Positions 34,397 through 43,194 of a DNA stretch of 64,000 nt are shown here, one piece after another. This DNA comes from Desulfofustis limnaeus. GTDB lineage: Bacteria; Desulfobacterota; Desulfobulbia; Desulfobulbales; Desulfocapsaceae. The notes beneath the pieces were generated by a model, which worked only from the letters and a program-made list of their open reading frames with translations, did no database searches and had not been told where the DNA came from. The stretch spans positions 2,076,501-2,140,500 of the forward strand of contig NZ_AP025516.1 in the NCBI RefSeq assembly GCF_023169885.1, read 5' to 3'. Every line of letters begins with the position of its first letter. Position 1 is the stretch's first letter. A program made the translations under genes and the position numbers.

Positions 34397-36355
34397 TTAT
34401 GACACCACTTTCACATTTTCCAGGACCGGAGGTGTCTCAGCCCGGAAATGCTTCACCATTTTTTCCCAGAGGATCTGGGTTGAAAGAATGCCCACGAAGG
34501 CCATGTTCTCCCGGAACCCCTGCCGCTGCTTCTTGCGGCATTTGGCCACCAGTTGCCGGACGGCGTTGTTGCGAAACAGACCGGCCTCGTCGAGCAGCTG
34601 TTCCGAGAGATAATAATCCAGATAGTCCGGTTCGCCGTCGCCGAAGAAACTGAGGATGTCCGGCGCCATGTAGGGCTGCTTCTTGCGCTGTGTCACTCGC
34701 GGCGGCAGCAGGTCGCGCACCGCCCGTTTGAGGATGTTCTTCTCGTTGAGCCCTTTCATCTTGTAGGCGGTCGGGATGGTCCCGGCAAACGTCACCACCC
34801 GGTGATCGAGGAACGGAAAACGGCCCTCCACCGAGTTGGCCATGCCCATCCGGTCTCCCTGGGAGGACAGCAGGTAGTTGGCCAACAGCAACCGGGACTC
34901 CAGGTGCTGGGCGCGGTTGAAAAAATCCAGCCCACCCAGATCGAGGTGCAGCCGATCCAGGGCCCGGTCGGGCTCCACAAACCGGGAAGCCACTTCCTCG
35001 CGAAAAAAGAGATGGGTGCCGGAGGTGGTCCGCCAGCGTGGTCGATGGGCATAATAGGGGTCAGCCGGATCGGCATCGGTGGAGAAAAACTGCCGGGCGT
35101 AATCCGCAGATCGCGTCGGTGACAGGGCCAGATACGGGTAGAGTCGTTTGAGCAGCTGCGGGCGACAGGCGGAGCCGGGCTGGGCGTGAATGAACGCGCG
35201 GATCTTGGCTTCTTTGAACAGGTCATAGCCGCCGAGGATCTCATCGGCACCTTCCCCGGTCAGCACCACCTTGTAATCGTTTTGCCGCACCAACCCGGAA
35301 AGCAGGCTCAACGGCGCCGGCGCCGTGCGCAGGATCGGCGTCTCGGTATGATAGATCACCTGGGGAAAGATCCGAGAGATGGTCGTGTAGGAGCATTCCA
35401 CCCGATGATGATCGGTGCCGAGATGCTGAACCATCTCGTCTTGCTCGGCGGCCTCGTCGTAAACCTTGTCGGTAAACGTCACCGAAAAGGTCTTCAACGG
35501 ATTGCCGGTATAATGTTTCACGAGAGCGGTGATCGTCGACGAGTCAAGCCCGCCGCTCAGATACGCCCCCACCGGCACATCGGCGCGCAACCGCAGACGA
35601 ACCGAATCAACGAGCAATTCGCGCAGCTCCTCGGCATAGTCATCCTCGCTTCTCAGTCCCACCTCGTCGGGCGCAAAAGGAACGCTCCAGTATGCCTGCG
35701 GCAGGGAGACGCCGGCTGGAGTCACCTGGAGACTATGACCGGGCTCCAGTTGTTTTACCCCGGCAAAGACGGTCTCCTCACCTACCGGGCTCCAGAAGGT
35801 AAAGACCTCGCCCAGCACCTCCGGTGTCAGCTGCCGGGGAATGCGGGAATCGGCGCTGAACAGGGCCTTGATCTCCGAGGCGAAATAGAGGGACCCGTTA
35901 TGCACGGTATAAAAGAGGGGCCGAATACCCATCCGGTCCCGGGCCAGAAACAGCGAGCGCTCCCTGCTGTTGTAGATAACAAAGGCGAACTGACCGTTGA
36001 GGTGCTGCACGCAGGCCGGACCGTACTGCTCGTAGAGATGGACGATGACCTCGGTGTCGGAAACGGTGGCGAAGCGGTGGCCGCGGGCCTGCAGGTCATC
36101 GCGCAGTTCCGGATAGTTGAAGATCTCGCCGTTGAAGATGATCCACAGCGACTTGTCTTCGTTGCCGATCGGCTGCCAGCCCCCGTCCAGGTCGATGATC
36201 GACAGACGGGCATGGGCCAGGCCGGCGGTGTCGTCGCGGAAAAAGCCGAACCCGTCCGGCCCCCGGTGGCGAACAGACCAGATCATCCGTTCCAACACTC
36301 GCCGGTCGTTGTCCTGCCGATTATCGAACTGAAAATAGCCTGCTATGCCGCACAT
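34397..36355 (-). CDS. Asparagine synthase-like amidotransferase (EPS)
   Basis: A 652-residue glutamine-dependent asparagine-synthetase-type enzyme. The start is fixed by the N-terminal nucleophile sequence MCGIAGYFQF (Cys2). The glutaminase domain has HRGPDGFG and IFNGEIFNY. The synthetase domain has the PP-loop YLSGGLDSST, LTGEGADEILGGYD and RFPFLDHR. It resembles the exosortase-associated amidotransferase 1 type, which probably amidates a sugar or peptide rather than aspartate. It is followed by the ACP gene. A second, distinct paralogue lies at 53741-55585. Confidence 0.9.
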   Translation of the reverse strand: MCGIAGYFQFDNRQDNDRRVLERMIWSVRHRGPDGFGFFRDDTAGLAHARLSIIDLDGGWQPIGNEDKSLWIIFNGEIFNYPELRDDLQARGHRFATVSDTEVIVHLYEQYGPACVQHLNGQFAFVIYNSRERSLFLARDRMGIRPLFYTVHNGSLYFASEIKALFSADSRIPRQLTPEVLGEVFTFWSPVGEETVFAGVKQLEPGHSLQVTPAGVSLPQAYWSVPFAPDEVGLRSEDDYAEELRELLVDSVRLRLRADVPVGAYLSGGLDSSTITALVKHYTGNPLKTFSVTFTDKVYDEAAEQDEMVQHLGTDHHRVECSYTTISRIFPQVIYHTETPILRTAPAPLSLLSGLVRQNDYKVVLTGEGADEILGGYDLFKEAKIRAFIHAQPGSACRPQLLKRLYPYLALSPTRSADYARQFFSTDADPADPYYAHRPRWRTTSGTHLFFREEVASRFVEPDRALDRLHLDLGGLDFFNRAQHLESRLLLANYLLSSQGDRMGMANSVEGRFPFLDHRVVTFAGTIPTAYKMKGLNEKNILKRAVRDLLPPRVTQRKKQPYMAPDILSFFGDGEPDYLDYYLSEQLLDEAGLFRNNAVRQLVAKCRKKQRQGFRENMAFVGILSTQILWEKMVKHFRAETPPVLENVKVVS

Positions 36356-36473
36356 TGAGATAAGGGGCGATCCTGTCAACGTTGCTTATTACCGAATCAG
36401 CCGTGACGCCACCACGGCAGACGGCCGTTTTGCCGCGAAGAACGATACGCAGCTGCTCGTTGTCATTGCTCAT
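36321..36473 (-). CDS. Possible 50-residue leader ORF
   Basis: ATG at 36473 opens a 50-codon frame (MSNDNEQLRIVLRGK.. to ..LFSVR) that overlaps the amidotransferase start by 35 bp. It has plausible composition but no Shine-Dalgarno and no recognised family. It may be chance, or a short gene coupled to the amidotransferase. Confidence 0.22.
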   Translation of the reverse strand: MSNDNEQLRIVLRGKTAVCRGGVTADSVISNVDRIAPYLNVRHSRLFSVR

Positions 36474-36482
36474 AACTAATCA

Positions 36483-37676
36483 CTATCGGCCACTCGTACC
36501 ACTTCGTTGTGCTAAAACCTCTTCATAGACCTGCATCAAGAGTTCAACCCTTCGCTGCTGGTTGAAATGCTCGGCAACGTATCTTCGTCCCCGGCGGGCC
36601 TTCTCTTCATATCGGCCCCGGTCGGCCATCACTCTTTCTATTCCTCCGACCAGCGCCTCGACCGTCCCCGGTTCGATCAGGAAATCCTCGCACACCGGCT
36701 GCACGATCTCGGCAGTTCCTCCCACGTTGGTAGCCACTACCGGCACCTCCATCAGCATCGCCTCCAGGACCACATTGGGCATCCCCTCGGTATGGGAGCT
36801 CTGCACCACCAGGTCGAGATTCCGGTACACCCGGGCCATGTCCTTCTGAAATCCGGCAAAACACACTCGATCTTCGATGCCGAGTTCCCGGCTCATGGAT
36901 CTGAGAAGTGACTCCTGCGGGCCGATACCGATAAAGACCAGATGGATTCGGGGTTTTCTGACAACCAGCTGCTGCACGGCACGCAGCAGCAGATCCTGCC
37001 CTTTTTCCGGGCTCAATCGACCGATATTGCCAACCAGGAAGGCATCGGTCGGCACCTCCCATTCCTGCCTGAGCGTACCGTCACGTCCCGGCTGATAATT
37101 TTCGACCACCAGCGCATTTACAATGACCGTCGTGCGTTTTTGCGGCACACCAAACCTGGGCAAAGTTTGGGCCATGTGACCAGACACCGCAATAACCCGA
37201 TCGAACCAGCGCAACAGCCCCTGATCGAGTCGGCAGCGCAGCTTGCCCTTGACGGAGTTGGCTATCCAGCCATGACAGGTGGTAACCGCCGGGATACCGG
37301 AACGCTTCGCAGCCAGCAGCGCAAACACGTTGGAACGAAAATCATGGGCGTGAACGATGTCGATGGTCTCGGTTCGGATCACCCTGAGAATTTGCTTGAG
37401 GACACCGATATCGAGCGAACGGTTTTCCGTGATGGGGATCACCGGCAACCCGAGAGATCGAGCCGACTGCAGATAATCGTGGTCGGCGGGGGAAGCCGGA
37501 CAGAAGGCGCCAACCGAGATCGAGCAGCGGTGGCGCTCAACCATGGCAGCGCATTGCAGAATTGTCCTGCCCGGGCCATCCAGCCAGGGAGAATCCCGCA
37601 GGTCAAGCACCGTGACAGGGCGATGCCTCCCCCCCCCTGTCCCCCTATCCGGAAACGCCGCCGAACCCACTTTCAA
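36483..37676 (-). CDS. GT4-family glycosyltransferase
   Basis: A 397-residue GT-B retaining glycosyltransferase. The N-terminal part has LRDSPWLDGPGRTIL and IVHAHDFRSNVFA. The C-terminal donor domain has GNIGRLSPEKGQDLLL and the EX7E block SSHTEGMPNVVLEAMLMEVP. It probably adds a sugar during exopolysaccharide repeat assembly in the cytoplasm. Initiation appears to be at a TTG that overlaps the stop of the upstream sugar transferase gene (TTGA), preceded by AAGGGCGG; a short N-terminal correction is possible. Confidence 0.87.
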   Translation of the reverse strand: MKVGSAAFPDRGTGGGRHRPVTVLDLRDSPWLDGPGRTILQCAAMVERHRCSISVGAFCPASPADHDYLQSARSLGLPVIPITENRSLDIGVLKQILRVIRTETIDIVHAHDFRSNVFALLAAKRSGIPAVTTCHGWIANSVKGKLRCRLDQGLLRWFDRVIAVSGHMAQTLPRFGVPQKRTTVIVNALVVENYQPGRDGTLRQEWEVPTDAFLVGNIGRLSPEKGQDLLLRAVQQLVVRKPRIHLVFIGIGPQESLLRSMSRELGIEDRVCFAGFQKDMARVYRNLDLVVQSSHTEGMPNVVLEAMLMEVPVVATNVGGTAEIVQPVCEDFLIEPGTVEALVGGIERVMADRGRYEEKARRGRRYVAEHFNQQRRVELLMQVYEEVLAQRSGTSGR

Positions 37677-39055
37677 CGGCCGCCCTTGGCAAAGACAACC
37701 GTCTTGATCGTTCTGAAAATAATCAACATATCAAGGGCAAATGAGACGTTCTTCATATAATACAGATCATATTCAAGCTTGCGCAAGGCATCCTCTTCAG
37801 AGGCCCCATAGGGATAGCAGACCTGGGCCCAGCCGGTAACGCCAGGCCGAATATCGTGCCGGATGTCGTAGAACGGAATGATCTGTTTGAGCCGCTCGAC
37901 AAAGACCGGCCGTTCAGGACGAGGGCCGACCACACTCATTTCCCCCTTGAGGACATTGATCAACTGCGGCAACTCGTCGATCCGTGTCTTGCGGATGAAT
38001 TTTCCGAATCGGGTGACCCGAGCATCATTGGCAACAGCCCAGACCGCCCCATTCTTTTCGGCATCCTGGACCATCGACCTGAACTTCATGACCTTGAACA
38101 AACGCCGTCCCTTACCCACCCGTTGCTGCAGATACAGCACCGGGCCAGGGCTCTCCAATTTGATGATCGCTATGGTCAGAATCATGACCGGAGAAGTCAG
38201 GATGAGAAGGATCAAGGATACCAGGATATCCGCACTGCGTTTCAAAAAGGCCTGCAAGCGTCCGATGGTAAAGCCCTTGGAAAAAATGATCCATGACGGC
38301 TTGACCTTATTGACCAGGATCTTGCCAGCCAGCCGCTCGTAGAACGTTATGCCGTTCTCGATCGTGACCCCCTTCAATTTGTAATTGAGCAACAAATCAA
38401 TCGGCATCCCCCCCCGGGGATCATCCAAGGCCACAACAATTCGATCAACAAACCGATCCGACAGGGACAGATGCAGATCGTTCAGACTCTTATAGACAGG
38501 AACCTGATTCGGATTATACGCAGGCGTATCTTTGCCGACAAAGGCAACCATTCGATAAGGGGTATCGAGACGCCCCTCGAGCTCTCTGGCAATATCCCTT
38601 GCAAATTCGCCGGTTCCCATTATCGCCACCGACTGGACGAAAAGTTTATGTTTGAAGATATAGTTATAGGTTACTCGCCAGAGGGTGATGACGATGTAGA
38701 TAACCAGGCACCCCACCCAGAATGTTCGGCTTTCGATCACGGTTTGCGGAATGAAGTAGTACAGCGCCGCCAACACGATGCACCCGGATCCAAAGGCCTG
38801 TGTAATCTTGATGGCCATTACCAAGAGAGGCCGGTCGTCACGTAACTCGTAGACATCAAAAAAATAAAGGCACAGCTGAAAAACAATGGTAACCACCAAC
38901 ACTTGTGGCACCAGCAGTATAACGTTATTGTCGGAAACGGTTTGTTCCTTGAACAACCAGGAAATGAAAAGAAGCGAAGAGAAAATCAATAAGCTTTCCC
39001 CGATAACGAAAACCACGTTTCGTATCGGGTAATATTTGTTGAAAAATACAGGCAT
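37673..39055 (-). CDS. Polyprenyl-phosphate sugar-1-phosphate transferase
   Basis: A 460-residue initiating transferase that loads the first sugar phosphate onto undecaprenyl phosphate in the inner membrane. It has four N-terminal membrane segments (about 10-125), a Rossmann-like central domain (SVAIMGTGEFARDIA) and a C-terminal bacterial sugar transferase domain (KRSADILVSLILLI, KFRSMVQDAEKNG, RKTRIDELPQLINVLKGEMS, VGPRPERP, PGVTGWAQV). The string with AVWA, VTRFGKFIRKTR and YPYGASEEDALRK is typical of the PEP-CTERM-system-associated EpsB type. The ATG at 39055 has no good Shine-Dalgarno, so the start is tentative. Confidence 0.9.
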   Translation of the reverse strand: MPVFFNKYYPIRNVVFVIGESLLIFSSLLFISWLFKEQTVSDNNVILLVPQVLVVTIVFQLCLYFFDVYELRDDRPLLVMAIKITQAFGSGCIVLAALYYFIPQTVIESRTFWVGCLVIYIVITLWRVTYNYIFKHKLFVQSVAIMGTGEFARDIARELEGRLDTPYRMVAFVGKDTPAYNPNQVPVYKSLNDLHLSLSDRFVDRIVVALDDPRGGMPIDLLLNYKLKGVTIENGITFYERLAGKILVNKVKPSWIIFSKGFTIGRLQAFLKRSADILVSLILLILTSPVMILTIAIIKLESPGPVLYLQQRVGKGRRLFKVMKFRSMVQDAEKNGAVWAVANDARVTRFGKFIRKTRIDELPQLINVLKGEMSVVGPRPERPVFVERLKQIIPFYDIRHDIRPGVTGWAQVCYPYGASEEDALRKLEYDLYYMKNVSFALDMLIIFRTIKTVVFAKGGR

Positions 39056-39223
39056 AAAAAAGAGGCGGTCAGTTGGAGTAAGCGACCGAGCGGATTCCCC
39101 CGATCCCCAGAGACGTGTGTTCAAGTGATTAGCATAAGATGGGTGTCTTGACAAAGAGAAACAGCATTCGCCGTCTTGTTCCGAACAGCTTGATAGCACA
39201 AAATCTCTGCTTCTCCCGTAGGA

Positions 39224-39260
39224 CAAAAAAACGCCGCAAACCAAACTGACTTGCGGCGTT
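39224..39260 (-). terminator. Intrinsic terminator
   Basis: On the minus strand, AACGCCGCAA and its complement enclose an 11-nt loop and run into TTTTTTTG. It lies 29 bp past the stop of the small secreted protein gene and 170 bp before the sugar transferase gene. Confidence 0.85.
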
Positions 39261-39288
39261 GTACAAAGACTATCAAACAGGAAAGAAA

Positions 39289-39690
39289 CTAACGTGCAGC
39301 TACCGTTCTCCTTAAAAATTCCGAAAACCCGACCATTCCGACCCCCAAGAGCAGCATAAACAGCGGCTCATACCCTGTATCTGGAGCGTCGGGAACGACA
39401 GAATGCTTAATGGGCGTGCTTTCTGCCTCTATGATCTTCGCTGGAACACCAGTCGAAGAAACAAGTTTTGCCGATTCCCGAGGACCGGTAGCAAACATCA
39501 CCCGACTTGCGGCCATGGCCTCGTCAACCCAAGCGTTGTGTGTTATTTCAATGGATCTTGTGGGGCTTGGGCTTGAAACACGAACCTCCACCTGATCTGC
39601 CCGCAGGACTTCAGCGTATGAACTACTGACACCCAAGAAAAGCAAGGCGCAACACACACCGATTACCCATACATAGTTTCCCTCTCTCAT
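39289..39690 (-). CDS. Secreted protein with sorting-signal-like tail
   Basis: A 133-residue protein with a signal peptide (about 5-27: VWVIGVCCALLFLGVSSSYA). A Ser/Thr-containing middle follows, then a C-terminal tripartite end of a PDAPDTGYEP motif, a hydrophobic stretch (LFMLLLGVGMVGF) and basic residues (RRTVAAR). The layout is like PEP-CTERM/exosortase or sortase tails, but the PEP motif is absent and a PDTG is present. The gene lies upstream of an exosortase-type polysaccharide locus and has its own terminator. Function unknown; it may be an envelope-anchored matrix protein. Confidence 0.65.
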   Translation of the reverse strand: MREGNYVWVIGVCCALLFLGVSSSYAEVLRADQVEVRVSSPSPTRSIEITHNAWVDEAMAASRVMFATGPRESAKLVSSTGVPAKIIEAESTPIKHSVVPDAPDTGYEPLFMLLLGVGMVGFSEFLRRTVAAR

Positions 39691-40644
39691 GACGTAATCC
39701 CCCCCCTTTCTCGGTTTCCGTCAACGCTCTGGTCGTTCTTTATCCTAGCTCTGGTGAAGCTTCCCCCTTTCACCGATTGTACCTTTCTGGATATGTTGCA
39801 GGCTCTGTGCCATCTGTACGAACTCATGGCATTCAGAGAAACAAGATCTCTCCATTCCAGCCCTTATTAGGGTCAACGATAATCATTTACAAGCTAATGA
39901 CCAGTACAATTCTGGGAATGGTTGTTATTTTTTATACCGTATTTCCTGTTTTCCAAACTCGCGCAGAAACACGTATTTATTTGATTTATCATTTTTTATA
40001 TTCACGGCCGTCACATGTATCAAACAGAAGTCGAGGTCACAGCATTAAAGGCATCAACAACCGACTGGAATGAGGCGAGTAATGAAGATAAGGCAGGGAG
40101 CTAATCGTTTTTCCGGTTTTCCGGAAGAAGAACCGCCCTTACGAACAAATCATTCATCTCAAAAGACCCTGATAGGAACAGTGAATTCTGCGAAAATGCT
40201 GCAAACGGTCGCATCGTCTTGATACCGGCTGCAACGGCAATGACGAAACTTTCGTTTACTCTTGTCGGATTCTCAATACATTCCATTTTTCCTCGTCAGG
40301 TCGGGAAATTACATCAGCCTCAAGACTCTTTTCCGAGAGACTCTATCATCTGCGTGTATCCGCAAAACGACAACAAGGTTGCCGGATTCACCATAAAATC
40401 ACTCGCAATCGGTCGACCATCTGACCTCTCGTCTTATATAATACTGATATAAAAGCTTATTTAAGATTGGAATAAAACTTGCTAGTTGATTTTTGCTGTG
40501 GCGTTCGTATCGTCTGAGAAAAAGCGACTCTCCGGGCCTGACGACCGACTCGCCACCAGCAACACATTCATGGCGAGCAAAGGAACCTAAGCCGGCAACC
40601 ACTTATCAAAGGAAGCAGAAACGCGTGAACCGAAGGAGTAACCG
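39691..40644. other. Long intergenic stretch, no convincing gene
   Basis: About 950 bp without a believable gene; the short frames here have no Shine-Dalgarno or family signal. It holds the divergent promoter regions of the small secreted protein and the fibronectin-III protein, and an inverted repeat GGTGAA..TTCACC near 39753-39774. The last 150 bp before 40645 form a likely structured leader. The stretch is AT-richer than the DNA to its left. Confidence 0.45.
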
Positions 40645-41313
40645 ATGACCTTTCCCAAATATCCATTCCCCAGAACAAGGAAGCGAATTTCTGGATTTGT
40701 AGCCTTATCGATTCTCAGTCTATTGGTGTTTTCTGCGAATCTTCAGGCAAAAGACATCACCTTTATCTGGTCTGCAAACCCGGAACCTGTTTCCGGTTAT
40801 AAGCTCTATTACAAGACCGGAGAAGATACGGCGCCGCCATACAACGGTACCGGAATCAATCAAGGTGCCTCACCTATCCTTGTCGGTGATGGGACCTCTT
40901 TCACCGTTACGGACTTGGATGATGACCAGACCTACCAGTTCAGCTTGACCGCGTACAACGAGTACGGGGAGAGCGGGTATTCAACGGTAGTGACAATAAG
41001 CCCGGGAACAGCTTCCGTCCGGAGCGTTAATTTCACGTGGAATCCGAATGCTGACCCGGTGACCGGCTATAAGCTCTATTACAAGATCGGTGATAACCCT
41101 GGCGATCCGTTCAATGGTACCGGCCTTGTGGAGGGAGACTCGCCCATTGTTGTCGAAAATGTGACCAATTTAACCTTGAACGGCCTCAGCACCGAGACCA
41201 CTTATCAGTTCGCCCTGACCGCCTATAATGCACATGGCGAAAGTGGTTATTCGGAAATACTCACTCTCAGGCCTGATCCGATTCCCATTATCATAGATAT
41301 TAAACGCCTTTAA
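40645..41313 (+). CDS. Secreted double fibronectin-III protein
   Basis: A 222-residue protein with a signal peptide (about 15-36) and two adjacent fibronectin type III-like repeats (about 38-125 and 128-212). The repeats align closely: GYKLYYKTGEDTAPPYNGTG against GYKLYYKIGDNPGDPFNGTG, and TYQFSLTAYNEYGESGYS against TYQFALTAYNAHGESGYS. It probably acts in the extracellular matrix or in carbohydrate contact. AAGGAGTAACC precedes the ATG. No C-terminal sorting tail is present. It is followed 87 bp later by another secreted protein gene. Confidence 0.83.
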   Translation: MTFPKYPFPRTRKRISGFVALSILSLLVFSANLQAKDITFIWSANPEPVSGYKLYYKTGEDTAPPYNGTGINQGASPILVGDGTSFTVTDLDDDQTYQFSLTAYNEYGESGYSTVVTISPGTASVRSVNFTWNPNADPVTGYKLYYKIGDNPGDPFNGTGLVEGDSPIVVENVTNLTLNGLSTETTYQFALTAYNAHGESGYSEILTLRPDPIPIIIDIKRL

Positions 41314-41400
41314 ATTAGGTTTATCGGACAGATTAATACATCACGAAATTCAATTTGATTCATTAATACTCAAAGAAATTCTATAGAAAAGGAGTTCGTT

Positions 41401-42453
41401 ATGCGTTTTTCAATAAAGATTTTAACAATTTTAGCTCTCATATACTTCCCAAATTCAGCATTTTCATCAATAATTGTATTTGATGATTTTGAGTATTCGG
41501 TCAACAGAAACACTCCTAATGATGCTCTAAAATTCAGGAAAGACGGATTAGGGCAATGGGATGGTGTAAAATCATCGCAGAACGATGGACAATCAGGTGC
41601 AAGAGGATATCTGTATACAGTCTCTTCTATACCAGGTTATAGTGGTACATTTCCAGGCAGTTCATCACAAAAAGTACTATGTATGGAATTTCTTCCCGAG
41701 AGCTTGGGATTCCAGACTGATGCCTATTTAGCGTTAGGCGACATGGCCGCTCCTCAGAATACGATTCCAGCAAATGTGTGGTATCAATATTGGATATATA
41801 TCAACAATTATGGCGAACAGCAGACAGCATGGGCAAGAGACGGAGGTAAGTGGCTGTATCCGTGCATTAACGGTTCACCTTCCTGTTCACCATCATATGT
41901 GTCTTACCTCGGGTTACTCAAACCAATTAGCTACAATCCATTTAACGAAGAAGCCTCAAATGCAAATGTTTACCACGGAATAGAGGCAACTGGCGCTAAT
42001 TATGCTCCTGGCAGCGACCCTGGAGTTTGGAAACTAGGGCACAACCGTGCAGCATATGGAGGTCTTTTGCAAAGTAATAGATGGACTCTTGTAAAAATAC
42101 ACATTGATCATACCGGCAACAGTCCTTTGGCGGCTAATGGTCAAGGAGTGTATGAAGAATGGCATAAACCCTACGGGGGCGATTGGGTCAAGGTAGCAGA
42201 GTGGATAGGTGGATCTACTCCCAATTTCACTTGGGACGTTACTAGGATGGGTACAGGCTATAACATAGGCAACAAATCATTTAAGCTTGGCACTACTTTT
42301 AATGGCAGAGATAGTTGGATCTATGTTGACGACTTCGTAATAGCAACCTCAGAGGCTGATCTTCCTGCATACGATGGAGAAGATGGTAGTGGTACTGGCA
42401 GTAATGACGATTTACTCCCCACTATTCCGAGAGGCTTCCAAATGTCCCAATAG
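41401..42453 (+). CDS. Secreted lectin/polysaccharide-lyase-like protein
   Basis: A 350-residue protein with a signal peptide (about 4-23) and a beta-rich body containing DDFEYSV near the N-terminus, WYQYWIYINNYGEQ, WTLVKIHIDHTG and DSWIYVDDFVIATSEADLP near the C-terminus. This is a jelly-roll pattern like laminin-G or polysaccharide lyase folds; I cannot name the family. Two Cys (PCINGSPSC) may form a disulfide. AAAGGAG precedes the ATG. The base composition is AT-rich. A hairpin terminator follows at 42527. Confidence 0.7.
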   Translation: MRFSIKILTILALIYFPNSAFSSIIVFDDFEYSVNRNTPNDALKFRKDGLGQWDGVKSSQNDGQSGARGYLYTVSSIPGYSGTFPGSSSQKVLCMEFLPESLGFQTDAYLALGDMAAPQNTIPANVWYQYWIYINNYGEQQTAWARDGGKWLYPCINGSPSCSPSYVSYLGLLKPISYNPFNEEASNANVYHGIEATGANYAPGSDPGVWKLGHNRAAYGGLLQSNRWTLVKIHIDHTGNSPLAANGQGVYEEWHKPYGGDWVKVAEWIGGSTPNFTWDVTRMGTGYNIGNKSFKLGTTFNGRDSWIYVDDFVIATSEADLPAYDGEDGSGTGSNDDLLPTIPRGFQMSQ

Positions 42454-42526
42454 TTGTAAGTCAGCTCGAGAGATTTGTCGCCATGATTTGCAAAGTAATT
42501 TCATAGGATGGAGTAGAGCCCACGGA

Positions 42527-42552
42527 GAAGGGCCAGCGGTAGCTGGCCCTTC
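42527..42552 (+). terminator. Intrinsic terminator
   Basis: An 11-bp perfect stem (GAAGGGCCAGC with its complement) and GGTA loop are followed by TTCATTC. It lies 74 bp after the stop of the secreted lectin-like gene. Confidence 0.7.
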
Positions 42553-42580
42553 TTCATTCAACCATTTAATAAAATGTCTT

Positions 42581-42858
42581 TTAATGAAACTCAGCCGTCT
42601 TCACAAGAACGTGAGCAAGACACGCATTGAGCGGCAGCTCGGGTTCCCAAAAACTGCGGTTGAAGTAGCGATAACAGAACTCGTCTGGTCTTGCAGATAC
42701 CGAGACGAAACTCCATGAAACCTGCCGTTCAGAAACTTCTTCATGGTGCCGATCATGATATGCACCAAGGGTAACCACTCGGCAGCTTTCTCCAGCGGCG
42801 ACACCTTCTTCTGGTGAACATGTTCCCTGGCCACCGCATTCAACCTAAATTCCCGGAT
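42581..42858 (-). pseudogene. IS1595/ISXO2-like transposase remnant
   Basis: The fragment reads REFRLNAVAREHVHQKKVSP, then IMIGTMKKFLNGRFHGVS and RYLQ in one frame, and continues after a shift as DEFCYRYFNRSFWEPELPL. This is the C-terminal end of an ISXO2-like transposase. It lacks the N-terminus and catalytic start, has a frameshift, and abuts the IS66 remnant. It is inactive. Confidence 0.72.
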
Positions 42859-43194
42859 CATTGTAACGAGGCGGGAGGCCGTACCGCAAACTTCTGATAC
42901 AACTCCGCCTGCCGTTTTGTAATCTCGCCGATCTGAAGTTGTTTGCCGGGTACGGCGAAGCATTCGATAAGTAACCGTCAATTAAACCCCCTCTGGCAAT
43001 ATTCTTCAGTTCCACATCCTCCGGACGAAGCCGCATCGGCAGTAGTGCCTGGTACTCTTCCGAGTTCCGAGCAAACGGCAGTTTCTCGAACAGATAGCGG
43101 AGATACCGATACGGTTCCAGCCCGTTTGCCTTGGCCGTCTCGATCAGGCTGTAAAGATCGGCACTGGCCCGCGCGCCTTTCGGGGTCCCAGCAA

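Noticed and set aside
39777-40286. Small open frames in the 950-bp gap
   Set aside because: They have no ribosome-binding site, unlikely composition and no family signal.
40500-40644. Possible c-di-GMP-type riboswitch before the fibronectin-III protein
   Set aside because: Some short strings (AGCAAAGG, CCTAAGCCGG) recall the motif, but I could not build the required paired stems.
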